Source: Dallia pectoralis
Taxonomy: Eukaryota > Chordata > Actinopteri > Esociformes > Umbridae
DNA length: 64,000 nucleotides
Reading direction: 5' to 3'
NCBI GenBank assembly: GCA_029465975.1
Contig: CM055755.1
Coordinates: 13,080,738-13,144,737 of the forward strand
Shown here: positions 11,936 to 22,269 of the stretch, one piece after another
Numbering within the stretch: the stretch's first letter is position 1
Layout: each line of letters begins with the position of its first letter
The notes under the pieces: generated by a model
What the model was told of the DNA's origin: nothing
The model's database searches: none
Seen by the model: only the letters and a program-made list of their open reading frames with translations
Position numbers and translations under genes: made by a program

Positions 11936-13370
11936 TCAGTCCGTCATGCCAGTTCCCCCCTCGGCAGCCCTTCTGGCCATAGAGGAGGCATTGCGGAGAG
12001 ATTGGGCAGTCCGCATGGATTACCAAGCCTGGATGGACGGGTTGTTGGTTCCCCCGGAGATGGAGACAGAACTTTATAATGAATTCTTTGCTTGGAAAGC
12101 CCATCGAGGGGACCTTGATCCACTGGCCCTGCTCTTTTTGGTTCCACGGCTTTTCGACCGTGCCCCCCATCTCCTTTCCATTCTGGACCTGGTCCCTGTC
12201 CCTGAGTCCACTCCAGTCTCTCAGTCCGCCCGAATCCCTGTACCTGAGCCTGTCGAGCTACCTGAGCCTGTCCCCGAGCTACCTGAGCCTGTCCCCGAGC
12301 TACCTGAGCCTGTCCCCGAGCTACCTGAGCCTGTCCCCGAGCTACCTGAGCCTGTCCCCGAGCTACCTGAGCCTGTCCCCGAGCTCCGCTCTCCAGTCCC
12401 CGAGCTCCACTCTCCAGTCCCTGGGCCTAAGACTGTTTCCAGGCCTCCGCCTGTTCAACCTCCTGACCCGCCTCAGCCGGCCCAGCCTCCTGACCCGCCT
12501 CAGCCGGCCCAGCCTCCTGACCCGCCCCAGCCGGTCAAGCCTCCTGACCCGCCTCAGCCGGCCCAGCCTCCTGACCCGCCTCAGCCTCCTGACCCGCCTC
12601 AGCCGGCCCAGCCTCCTGACCCGCCTCAGCCGGCCCAGCCTCCTGACCCGTCTCCTCCGGCCCAGCCTCCTGACCCGTCTCCTCCGGCCCAGCCTCCTGA
12701 CCCGTCTCCTCCGGCCCAGCCTCCTGACCCGTCTCCTCCGGCACTGCCTCCTGACCCGTCTCCTCCGGCACTGCCTCCTGACCCGTCTCCTCCGGCACTG
12801 CCTCCTGACCCGCATCCACTCTTCTGGGGCTCCGTTCTGCACCAGCCGGTCCGACCTCCTGATCCGTCTTCGCCGGTCCGACCTCCTGATCCGTCTTCGC
12901 CGGTCCGACCTCCTGACCTGCATCCGCCGGTCCGACCTCCTGACCTGCATCCGCCGGTCAGACCTCCTGACCTGCATCCGCCGGTCCGACCTCCTGACCT
13001 GCATCCGCCGGGTCGAGCTTCGACTCCGCCTGTCCGGGGCCCTGCGCTGCCTACGCCTGTCCGGCCTCCTGACCCCAGTCCGCCTGTCCGGGCCTCTGTC
13101 CGGCCTCCTGACCCTCATTCACCCGTCCGGGCCTCTGCTCACACTCCTGACCCGCATCCGCCCTTACCGCCTCCTGACTCATCTCCGCCATTACGGCTGC
13201 CTGACCCGTCCCCTCCTAATAGACTGGACTCTATCTCTGGACTCTGTCCCCGTTCCAGGTGTCTTTTTCTCGCCTCCTTCCCTCCCCACCTCCTCTGCCG
13301 CCTCCCCGCATTAGTACTAGTGGTCTGTTTTTGTTTTGTGCTTGTTGGCGCTTCAGGAGCCACGCCTTGA
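11781..13370 (+). CDS. Repeat-built gag-like ORF of element C (529 aa frame)
   Basis: The single open frame spans nearly the whole interior. Residues 1-50 are six to seven 8-residue units of the KMAAAPQP type. Residues about 55-140 are a non-repetitive, charged module (starting PVPPSAALLAIEEALRRDWA, with a WMDGLLVPPE stretch) that looks like a real folded or formerly folded segment. Then follow Pro-rich arrays: LPEPVPE (7 aa), QPPDPPQPA (9 aa) and VRPPDLHPP (9 aa). The last 30 residues are hydrophobic (LALVLVVCFCFVLV), possibly a membrane segment. The start is uncertain: another frame beginning at the ATG at 11700 just after the LTR runs into the same repeats. I recognise no enzyme. Function is unknown; at best a structural or relic protein of the element. 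Confidence 0.5.
   Translation: MAAAPQPKMAAAPQPKMAAATQPKMAAAPLPKMAAAPLPKMAAAPLPKMADAQSVMPVPPSAALLAIEEALRRDWAVRMDYQAWMDGLLVPPEMETELYNEFFAWKAHRGDLDPLALLFLVPRLFDRAPHLLSILDLVPVPESTPVSQSARIPVPEPVELPEPVPELPEPVPELPEPVPELPEPVPELPEPVPELPEPVPELRSPVPELHSPVPGPKTVSRPPPVQPPDPPQPAQPPDPPQPAQPPDPPQPVKPPDPPQPAQPPDPPQPPDPPQPAQPPDPPQPAQPPDPSPPAQPPDPSPPAQPPDPSPPAQPPDPSPPALPPDPSPPALPPDPSPPALPPDPHPLFWGSVLHQPVRPPDPSSPVRPPDPSSPVRPPDLHPPVRPPDLHPPVRPPDLHPPVRPPDLHPPGRASTPPVRGPALPTPVRPPDPSPPVRASVRPPDPHSPVRASAHTPDPHPPLPPPDSSPPLRLPDPSPPNRLDSISGLCPRSRCLFLASFPPHLLCRLPALVLVVCFCFVLVGASGATP
12238..13020. repeat. Three consecutive in-frame minisatellites (21, 27 and 27 bp)
   Basis: GAGCTACCTGAGCCTGTCCCC units (21 bp, 12238-12385), CAGCCTCCTGACCCGCCTCA-type units (27 bp, 12460-12810) and GTCCGACCTCCTGACCTGCA-type units (27 bp, 12840-13020). 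All keep the element C frame open. Confidence 0.9.
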
Positions 13371-13599
13371 GGGGGAGGTCCTGTAAGGGTTTGTGTTGGG
13401 TTCTTGTTTTGTGTGCTTGTTTCTGTCTCCATCTTGTGGGTGTTCATTGTGTTTCATCCTGGTACCCTTCCCTTTCCTTTATTAACTAATTTTAACTTAA
13501 CTAATGTTAAGTGGCAAAATTAAAAAAAGAATCCCATCAAATGTCAGATAGCGTTTGTTAGAATGCATGTGACAGACTGAAAACAGAAACTGATTATAT

Positions 13600-14715
13600 G
13601 GTGTGAGGATGGAGTTAGGTCTGTTAGTCTGAACGTACACAGAGGTTTACCTCAGGGACCCCTCCTAGGATGAGTTATTTTCACCATATACATTAACGAT
13701 ATTGGTCAATCTGTAAATAATTCCACTTTCCATCTTTATACTGAGGATACACTTTTTTATTCTTGTTCTCCAACAATTAATCCTGCTTTGGCCAGTTTGC
13801 AGTCTGACTTTAATAATATGCAAATTGCACTTAACAATTTGTTGTTTGTACTTAACACTAGCAAAACCGAATGCATGCTTTTTTCAAATCTTGTCTGTTG
13901 ATTTTGCCAGCTTTACTTTTTGGATGGTTCTATAACTGAATAACCCTCATACAAATACCTTGGAATTTGGATTGACAGGGACTTTATTTAAGAAACATAC
14001 CAATGACCTTGTTAAAAAGCTTAAATGTAGAGTGGGGTTTCTTTCTCTACAGAAACAAATCTTGATTTTTCTTAAGGAACAGGAGACAAATTGTTCAGTC
14101 AACTTTCTTGCCAGTGCTGGACTATGGTGATACAATTTACCAACATGCATCTGCTTCTACTCTGAAGTTGCTTGACTCTGTCATCATTGTGCCCTGCGTT
14201 TTATTACCGTAGACCGTTATAATACTCTTATAACACTCAACACTGCATTTTATATGTGAAAGTTGGCTGGACTTCCTTAAAAGTGTATATTCCTCCATTA
14301 TTCTATTTTTGTTTACATAGCCTTACTCTACAGCATTCAAGAATTCTTAACATCAATATTGACACAAAGATTGTCTGGATTCAATACTATATCCCTGAGT
14401 TTGATCGTTTTAAAAACACCTTTTGTATCTACTGAGTTGGGAAGTTCAGCCTGCGCTTTTAAAGCACCTCAGCTTTGGAATAGTATTGAATTAGTTTCGT
14501 TTGGGTGCCTTGGTGTCCATTAAAATAAATTATGTTTAAAATAATCTATTTTCATAGTGATAATTGTCTTTGTTCTAATTGACTGAGAGGATTAATGTTC
14601 TGTCATTGTATCTGTTAATTGTTTGTATTTATCCTTAATTGTTGTTGTACTTGTGAGTTGATGTTCCTAGGGGCACACACTTGCAAATTTAAACAAAGTT
14701 AAATAAAATAATTCT
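13600..14715 (+). pseudogene. Dead non-LTR retrotransposon (reverse transcriptase remnant and 3' end)
   Basis: From about 13640 the + strand encodes, with stops and shifts, GLPQGPLLG, then FTIYINDI and HLYTEDTLFY. These are the PQGS, YINDI and (Y/F)xDD blocks of a LINE reverse transcriptase; the catalytic YADD is changed to YTED. Further on are YKYLGIWID and a C-terminal region ending with a polyA-like tail near 14700. The 3' part (about 14420-14700) matches 31735-32140 in reverse orientation, so it is a repeat family. At least a dozen stops and frame changes make it inactive. Confidence 0.85.
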
Positions 14716-14885
14716 TAAAAACATTTTTTATACTTGATATAACATTGAATATCCAATGTTGTTTCAGAGGTTAACATTGTGTTGAAACAACGTTAATTCA
14801 ACCAGTTTGTACCTAGTGGGCAAACATTGGATGGACTATCCCTTATCTCTCTGACTACTAAAATCCTCAAGAAAATTTGAAGTTC

Positions 14886-15265
14886 TGTCACGAGTGGTGA
14901 GTTGGGGTACTGCACTGTCTGGTATCGGGTGCACCACTTCCTGGTTCGAGGTTGTTTAGTCACAGCTGTTTTGTATTGGGTTCATTAAGTCGGGCTATAA
15001 AGGGATTGATAGGAAGTCACCTGGTTGCTGTTCATTGTTGTATGTCACAACGTTATATGTAGGTGAGTGTTTGTTTGAAGACGGGTTGTTAGGGGAATGT
15101 TTATTATAAGACGCTATACGCGCACTTTCATTTATCCTTTTCACCAGTCGTGTTTGTCGCCGTTCTACGGTTTGTTTTACGTTGTTTGTGTATAATTAAA
15201 CATACCGGACGGATTACTGGCTCTGCACATGGCTTATTACGCTACACCATACACAGACCGTGACA
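14886..15265 (+). repeat. Left LTR of element A
   Basis: 380 bp, TGTCACG...CGTGACA. TATA-like CTATAAAGG near 14994. Confidence 0.95.
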
Positions 15266-15267
15266 GA

Positions 15268-17343
15268 ATGAACAGCCACCTAAGCCAGCGGAGCCAGACG
15301 GTGAGTGGATTCCACGGGGGGGCAAGCTATAGCGCCCCGTCGGATGAAACTCACCGTCGCCCCACGGAGCGGTGGGAATGGAATCGGCCGGAGACACCAC
15401 AGGAGCGGTGGCTACGTCTCCGGCCGTATGCTGAGTACGAACCATCAATGCAGCAGTCAGGGTCTGTGAAAATGGGTCCGCGGGCCTTCTATGAAGGCAA
15501 GAGGACATCCCGGAGGCGCCCCAAAGTGATTTTTGGGGGGGAGCTAACGGGGTGTTCAAGGAGGTCCGCGGAGAGAACACCCACGACCCTGGTGCTGCCA
15601 CAGCAACCACCCACTGCTCCGGGGCTGCAGCCAGAGCCAGCAAGAGCTCTGGAGCTGAAGCCAAAACCCCAGCTCCAACAGGGCTATGACCCTTTCCGGC
15701 CACCAACCTCCAGGGCCCAGAGACCACCTAAGGGCCTGGAGTGCCAGCCGCCCGGCGTGATTAGGAGATGGTGGGGGGTGTGGTTCACCCTGCAGGACCA
15801 GCCTCTCCCACTCCAGCAAGAGTGCCCTGAGCGGTCCCTTCCACCACAGCAGGAGTTCCAGGATGAGCCCCTCCCACCTTTGCTTGAGTGTACTGAGCGG
15901 CTCCTCCCTCCTCTGCGTGAGTGCCTAGATGAGCCCCTCCCACCTTTGCTTAAGTGTCCTGAGCGGCTCCTCCCTCCTCTGCGTGAGTGCCCGGACCAGC
16001 CCCTCCCACCGTTGCTTGAGTGTCCAGAGCGGCTCCTCCCCCCTCTACGTGAGTGCCCGGACCAGCCCCTCCCACTTAAGCATGAGTGTCCTGAGCGGCT
16101 CCTCCCCCCTCTACGTGAGTGCCCGGACCAGCCCCTCCCACTTAAGCTTGAGTGTCCTGAGCGGCTCCTCCCCCCTCTACGTGAGTGCCCGGACCAGCCC
16201 CTCCCACTTAAGCATGAGTGTCCTGAGCGGCTCCTCCCCCCTCTACGTGAGTGCCCGGACCAGCTCCTCCCACTCCAGTGTGAGTGCCCTGAGGGGCTCC
16301 TCCTTCCTCCGCCAGAGCTCCCAGAGCGTCCCTGCCTGCCAGAGCTCCCGGAGTGTCATCTCCTTCCTCCGCCAGAGCTCCCAGAGCGTCCCAGCCTGCC
16401 AGAGCTCCCGGAGTGTCATCCCCTTCCTCCGCCAGAGCTCCCAGAGCGTCCCTGCCTGCCAGAGCTTCCGGAGTGTCATCTCCTTCCTCCGCCAGAGCTC
16501 CCAGAGCGTCACCGCCTGCCAGAGCTCCCAGAGCGTCCTTGCCTGCCAGAGCTCCCAGAGCGTCCTTGCCTGCCAGAGCTCCCAGAGCGTCCTTGCCTGC
16601 CTGAGCTCCCAGAGCGTCCTTGCCTGCCAGAGCTCCCAGAGCGTCCTTGCCTGCCAGAGCTCCCAGAGCGTCCTTGCCTGCCAGAGCTCCCAGAGCGTCA
16701 CCGCCTGCCAGAGCTCCCAGAGCGTCACCGCCTGCCAGAGCTCCCAGAGCGTCCCCGCCTGCCAGAGCTCCCAGAGCGTCCCCGCCTGCCAGAACTCCCA
16801 GAGCGTCACCGCCTGCCAGAGCTCCCAGAGCGTCCCCGCCTGCCAGAGCTCCCAGAGCGTCCCCGCCTGCCAGAGCTCCCAGAGCGTCCCCGCCTGCCAG
16901 AGCTCCCAGAGCGTCCCCGCCTGCCAGAGCTCCCAGAGCGTCCCCGCCTGCCAGAGCTCCCAGAGCGTCCCCGCTTTAAATGGCGGAGACTAAGCCGCCC
17001 AACTCGATGGCCGCCGCCACGCCACGTCGATGGCCGCTGCCACGCCCACGTCGATGGCCGCCGCCACGCCACGTCGATGGCCGCCGCCACGTCCAAGATG
17101 GTGGACGCTTTGCCGCCCAAGATGGCGGTCGGGTCACCAAGGCCCATTATTGGCTGGACCTGCGGCTTCGGACTAACCCTTTGGGTTTTGACTTTGGGTC
17201 CCTTTTTTCCTTTTTTTTTGCTCCCCTGTTTATTTGGCTATCTGGGAGCTAGCCTTAAGTGGGGGGTACTGTCACGAGTGGTGAGTTGGGGTACTGCACT
17301 GTCTGGTATCGGGTGCACCACTTCCTGGTTCGAGGTTGTTTAG
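15268..17343 (+). CDS. Repeat-built gag-like ORF of element A (~691 aa)
   Basis: I place the start at the ATG at 15268, three bases after the LTR; the frame is also open upstream into the LTR from 15229. The first ~190 residues are non-repetitive and are the family's conserved module: a GFHGGASYSAP stretch, ERWEWNRPETPQERW, YEPSMQQSG, an Arg-rich KRTSRRRPK and a Trp pair before the repeats. Related segments occur in element B (minus strand near 42650-42200) and, decayed, in element E near 63850-63240. Then come a ~22-residue repeat (about 15826-16290) and a 9-residue LPELPERPC repeat (about 16310-16975). The C-terminal part is Trp/Pro/His-rich and then hydrophobic (LGPFFPFFLLPCLFGYLG), and the frame runs through the polypurine tract into the right LTR. 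No catalytic motifs. Role unknown; gag-like by position only. Confidence 0.55.
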   Translation: MNSHLSQRSQTVSGFHGGASYSAPSDETHRRPTERWEWNRPETPQERWLRLRPYAEYEPSMQQSGSVKMGPRAFYEGKRTSRRRPKVIFGGELTGCSRRSAERTPTTLVLPQQPPTAPGLQPEPARALELKPKPQLQQGYDPFRPPTSRAQRPPKGLECQPPGVIRRWWGVWFTLQDQPLPLQQECPERSLPPQQEFQDEPLPPLLECTERLLPPLRECLDEPLPPLLKCPERLLPPLRECPDQPLPPLLECPERLLPPLRECPDQPLPLKHECPERLLPPLRECPDQPLPLKLECPERLLPPLRECPDQPLPLKHECPERLLPPLRECPDQLLPLQCECPEGLLLPPPELPERPCLPELPECHLLPPPELPERPSLPELPECHPLPPPELPERPCLPELPECHLLPPPELPERHRLPELPERPCLPELPERPCLPELPERPCLPELPERPCLPELPERPCLPELPERPCLPELPERHRLPELPERHRLPELPERPRLPELPERPRLPELPERHRLPELPERPRLPELPERPRLPELPERPRLPELPERPRLPELPERPRLPELPERPRFKWRRLSRPTRWPPPRHVDGRCHAHVDGRRHATSMAAATSKMVDALPPKMAVGSPRPIIGWTCGFGLTLWVLTLGPFFPFFLLPCLFGYLGASLKWGVLSRVVSWGTALSGIGCTTSWFEVV
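15826..16976. repeat. Two in-frame minisatellites of element A (66 bp, then 27 bp)
   Basis: About seven diverged 66-bp units (CGGCTCCTCCCCCCTCTACG and onward) are followed by about 25 units of 27 bp containing CCAGAGCTCCCAGAGCGTCC. Both keep the frame open. The 27-bp part also leaves the opposite strand open at 16243-16809, which is a by-product. Confidence 0.93.
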
Positions 17344-17649
17344 TCACAGCTGTTTTGTATTGGGTTCATTAAGTCGGGCTATAAAGGGATTGATAGGAAG
17401 TCACCTGGTTGCTGTTCATTGTTGTATGTCACAACGTTATATGTAGGTGAGTGTTTGTTTGAAGACGGGTTGTTAGGGGAATGTTTATTATAAGACGCTA
17501 TACGCGCACTTTCATTTATCCTTTTCACCAGTCGTGTTTGTCGCCGTTCTACGGTTTGTTTTACGTTGTTTGTGTATAATTAAACATACCGGACGGATTA
17601 CTGGCTCTGCACATGGCTTATTACGCTACACCATACACAGACCGTGACA
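17270..17649 (+). repeat. Right LTR of element A
   Basis: Appears base-for-base equal to the left LTR, which implies a very recent insertion. Confidence 0.95.
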
Positions 17650-17654
17650 AGTTC

Positions 17655-20600
17655 CAGCTGTTGGCAGGCAGTTGTCTGTTCACGTCCACCTGCTTGGCTG
17701 TATTGTAGAGGTGACGAAGCTGAGTTCTGGAATCCTGCATTTTATTGCTTCACTGAAACAGCCCAGCTAGCAGACTAGCAGGCCCAGTCTGTCCCTCAGT
17801 GTGTTGGCACAGCCAGCCAGCCAGAAAAAGAAATGAAATGAAAGCGTGTCTGGATTAGAGCTTGTTAAGCGAGAGAAGAGCCTTTAATTGCCCTGGCTTT
17901 GTACAGCTTCACAAAGAGCCAGCATCGCTAATCTACAGCTCAGGGGTGAATGTTTGCAGCAAACAAAACAATGACAAACACTAGACAGCCCTATCTAGAA
18001 GAGAAAAACATTTACTGAAAGAGGATTTTAAAGGAATTGGCATAAAACTGTAGGGTTTCAATAAGAGAAGCTGCTGATAGCAGAAAACAATTTTCCCTTT
18101 AAAAGGGATTTAATTAAGCATTCAAGAAGGGTTTCGTCTTAGCATGACATAAAAGCACCTGGTTCTTAGAGAAGTATAAATGTGTTGCTTTAATTAATTG
18201 TAGAACAGGTTGTTTTTAATTAAGTGTTGGGGCTGTTAAAAACTAGAAGCTATTTTTCCACACTCGGAAGATCAACACATTGTGAAAATAAGTGCCATTT
18301 TGTTCAACTATAATTGATCAATGATTTTTATATATAAGGAATGTGTCTGTCTCTTACACCCACAACATAGAAATAATTATAATTAAAATCGCATGTGCGG
18401 AGCAAAAATTTTTTTTTTTTTTATTCTTATTTTTAAACATCCTTTATTATTAAAAACAAAGTGAATATTTTAAAAATAACTTTTTGCTGTATATTATTAT
18501 TATAATACCATAGTGATGGCAGGTATGTCCTAAAGTCTATTTGATTCCAGCCTGTCCAGTTGTAAAATGGTGGACTGGTCATCCAGGGTTCCATCATTCT
18601 TTAAGGCAACATCCCCAGTACAGTAAGTCATTTCGTCATGCACCAATGGAACCTCTGCTGTCTGCACGCATGGATTGAAAAGCAATTGCTCAACTTTCCA
18701 ACTTCACACCAGCTGAGCAAACCTGTTGGACACATTTGAAGAAATAGGGATTGGATAGGGTAGAGGGCACTAGAGAAAACCACTCAGTTTTCACGAAACA
18801 CTTGTTTAGTTTGAAACATTTGAACGAGATTCCTGACTGCCACCACTGCTGAGTCATCTGTGTGGTTCCTATATAAAGTCTCATTGAATGGAAGCATTTG
18901 AGTCACATCCTCATTGTTAAAGAGGTTTTAACCTTTACTTTAGTTTATTCTAACTTCAAATCAAATGTACACAAAGGCTACATCTTAGGCAATAGTTTTT
19001 TGTTGCTTCAATGCTTCTTGCTCTCCCGTCAACTTATGTTATGCTAGTGTCCTAGTAAGGACAGAGGAAATAAAGACAGAACATTGATCCAAGGACGTGA
19101 CGAGGACGTGACGAGGACCCGACAGTGTGCTGGTGTTGGTTCTTCACTGCTCTCTGCTCCCTTTCCTCTCCTGACAATACAGTAAAGTATTTCCCCTCAG
19201 ACGAGTGCATCAGCGATTTGCTCTCAGACCCAAAGATCAATAAAGCTCCACTGATAGCAGGGGTCCTTGCATTGATTACACCTGGCTGGGCTTTGTCCCT
19301 GGTCATGATGGAGGTGAGAGAATAACCTTTTTCAAAAGATGTTAAGGACAGACGATTTTACAGTACCAGAGAGAAAAAAATGTCTTTAAGTGAATGTGTT
19401 TCTGGCCCCATATTCTATCCAATTAGTTAGTGTTCTATAATAACCAATCCATATGAGCTATTCCCCAGCTCTGTATTGCTTGTGAAGTCAATATTGCATT
19501 TCTGACATGTATCTGTCCTGGCAGGGAACTCTGTAATTGCTGGATCATTCAGTAATACCCACCTGCTCCTCCTTTTGTACAACAGGGAAGCATATCTAGA
19601 CGAGATAAGGGCTTGTCAAAAATACTGAGAAATCAAACGAGAACAGGTGTTGTTCACGACACGCTGACATGCACGTAAAACTAATTAAGGCACGGATACT
19701 TTGTGTCATTGTCTATTTTTGTCTGTGTTCTCTGTTTTAAACATTAGCTTGTGCAGGTGCTGTGTTTGGAAGTGATAAATTGCTTAAGATATGAGTCTAT
19801 AAAAAGCAGATTCTTGTGTTTCTGACAGAATAGGACTGAAGGAAACGAATGAAAGTCTTTTTTCTTTGGTCTAGAAAATAAGTTGAATAATATGTCAGTA
19901 CTTTTGTATATTGTTCTAAAAAAATGTTATGTCAGACATTGGACAGAACTAGCTGTCATTTTTCAGAATATCTGAATTCTAGTTACATTTCTTTTGCAGG
20001 ATCAATCATTTAATAAAAAGTGTGAACATTCTTCCACAGGGAAATTGGATACAAATGTGTGTTTGTGCGAAGTGCTAAAAAGTCCTCCTAATTGATATGG
20101 CCAAAATTTTGTTTTTGAAAATACAAGCTTAATTGTATCAGTCTGAGGCAAGCCAGAATTAAAAGCAATTGTGTTTGTGTAAATGTCTTTAGGTGTGTCC
20201 TTGGTTGGGATGAGAGTTCATAACACACACATACCCTGCTGTCTTTAGCTCTGTGCTTGCCTTGAAATTAGAAATGGGCTACAAACCCAATCTCTTAGAT
20301 CTCTCTCCCCACGTAATAAAGTCTGCTGACAGCACAAGCCTGGACCTGTCATTGATACATGTATGTGTGTTTGTGTGTGGGGAACGGGGGAATTTAGTGA
20401 AGAAAGGAAATGACATATAAACACTGAAACAGAAAGTACGTCCATGTGCAGTACTTGTGTGGATTTGAAATCATTTTTAAGAAGTGTGTTCTTGAAAATG
20501 TTTACCCAGAACCAGAGAAAACTGTGCCAAAGACACTTCTGTGTTCCATTTTTCACTACCCAGTACAAAGTTGATTTAGCCCACTCTGGACTGACCGTGC

Positions 20601-22269
20601 CTTCCTAGAAGTGCTTGTGTTAAGGTTTTCTCATAACTTAAATAATTCAGAATTAGGTTTAAATAAAAATATATTAATTAGTTGAGATAAGCATATATTC
20701 AGGCTATAAAATAATGTATAAAAAACAGTGCTGCTTGAAGCTACTTCTTTCTTTCTGAATCTTTCGACTTTTGCAGTGGTGACTTCTGAATGACAATGAC
20801 AAACAATTTCCTGTGGTTATAACGTATTTTATACATACACACTGAGCACCATAATTCAGTGACCAATCTTTTGTGGTTCTGTACTATAGCATTTTCAGTT
20901 TGAAAGGATAGAATGACAATGACTTTAAATAGCAGACTGTGAGCTTTCATTTCAGGCTATTTTCATACATATCAAAATAAATTGTTTAGAAATGACAGAA
21001 TCTTTTGTACATGGTTTATATCTGGAACTACCAAGATTTTGTAGGTTTCCTCCATTGACCTTCCATTTTTGTTGTGTTCAGTTCTTTTTATGGCTTTGTT
21101 TGTCAACTCCCAGCAGGCTCAGGAGAGTCAAAGATTGAGAAACAATGTTGTTCTCTGTAACACATTTCAATAGCTTGTTTTTTTGCCCTAATTCATAGGA
21201 TACGTATGGCAGAGAACAGGATATTAATTTAGCAATTTTTTGGTTACTGTTCAGATGTTCGAACCAGCAGGCTAGACTGCCACTCTAATTTGTTTTAGCA
21301 CAATGCTCGCTCAACCAGGAAGTATGCCGGAATGTAGTACTACATGATATTTTCCTGTTGTTTATATGATTTGTTATAAATGTACATTATCTTACAAAGC
21401 TTCTGAGTTATATATCCTGAGTGCCTCTTCAAGGTGTTTTTTTACTTTTACCAACCCTTATCTATCTCCTACCTCTGTGTGTGTACTTTCAGTCTGAGTA
21501 ATAGCTTCTGTCCCCTGGCAATGTGTCATCTTACAGTGAGTATGACTGACACGCCAAGTGTAGGTTTGATTTAATCTGTGCCATAGAGTCGATCATTTCA
21601 GAAGACCCACACCGCCACTAGGGGAGAAATGTGTGTATTGTGCAAGTTGACACTTTCTAGAATGAAGGGAAGACATAGTCAGTCATTTCTATGTCTGAGA
21701 CATCATCTTTTATGTTTTCTGTCTACTGCTCTGCTGAGAAGCTTTAAACTAAGCTGCCTGGTGCTGTGTGGAAGCTGGCCAATCTGATATGATGAGATCT
21801 GATTATTTGAAGCAGAACGCTATTAGCACTGAGAGATGGAGAGCTATTAGTGTGCAAATGAAGCATTGTGAAGAGAGGAACACTTCCCCTGGTAGGATGC
21901 CTATGATGACCGCCTCATAACGGGTCTCTAGATTACATTTGGCCCTACAGGTGCATTTAGGGCGATTGTGGGGCCAGGGGCCCGGAATCTATTTAATTTT
22001 CTCCACCACTTGAGGGCTCATTTAGGATCATTAAAGCTACTGAGGAACTCATACAGTCTCTCACTTCATTTAATGGTGAGCGCAGGTAAAAAAAAAAGTA
22101 TTGAAATAAGCAACCACAGAGAATCTAGACAGGATGAGCGTAATATTTTATAAGGGGCTTTGCATGAAAACCTATACGACACAGTTGAACTGTTCTATTT
22201 GATAGGGATATGTTATTTCATGTGCCACACTATTTAACAGATATGTGTGCTCTGTGTGTGTTGTCTCAG
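17655..22269. other. Unique, probably intronic DNA
   Basis: No supported gene. There is a T-rich run near 18407-18422 and a short GACGTGACGAG duplication near 19094. A splice-like bracket at 19201-19313 is discussed among the rejected items. Confidence 0.55.

Larger units (their letters stand above)
11382..13493 (+). mobile_element. Short LTR element C
   Basis: The left LTR is 11382-11695 (TGTAAGGG to CGTGACA) with an AATAAAG signal near 11622. A 112-bp copy of its first part recurs at 13382-13493 with one clear difference, so the right LTR is truncated. A purine tract (TTGAGGGGGAGGTCC) sits directly before the right LTR, as expected for priming of plus-strand synthesis. There is no reverse transcriptase, protease or integrase between the LTRs, so the element is non-autonomous. 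It differs from elements A and B in LTR sequence but shares the CGTGACA end, the layout and the CAAGATGGC repeats. Confidence 0.85.
14886..17649 (+). mobile_element. Complete short LTR element A
   Basis: LTRs are 14886-15265 and 17270-17649, both 380 bp, and I found no difference between them by eye. They start TGTCACGAG and end CCGTGACA. The element is flanked by the perfect 5-bp duplication AGTTC (14881-14885 and 17650-17654). Each LTR has CTATAAAGG about 110 bp in and an AATTAAA signal before the end. The polypurine tract AAGTGGGGGGTAC abuts the right LTR. The interior is only 2.0 kb and encodes one repeat-rich frame with no reverse transcriptase, RNase H or integrase, so it must move with enzymes from another element. 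No standard tRNA primer site was recognised after the left LTR. Confidence 0.95.

Noticed and set aside
14886..17649. Treating element A as an endogenous retrovirus.
   Set aside because: There is no gag-pol-env organisation, no polymerase and no envelope; the 2.0-kb interior codes only for the repeat-rich frame.
19201..19313. Possible extra exon bracketed by TTCCCCTCAG and GAG|GTGAGA with a hydrophobic stretch (LIAGVLALITPGWALSL), considered as a signal-peptide exon of the SEZ6-family gene.
   Set aside because: Its 3' phase (0) does not fit the exon at 22270, which needs one base carried over; it has no in-frame start close to the hydrophobic part and no similarity that I recognise.
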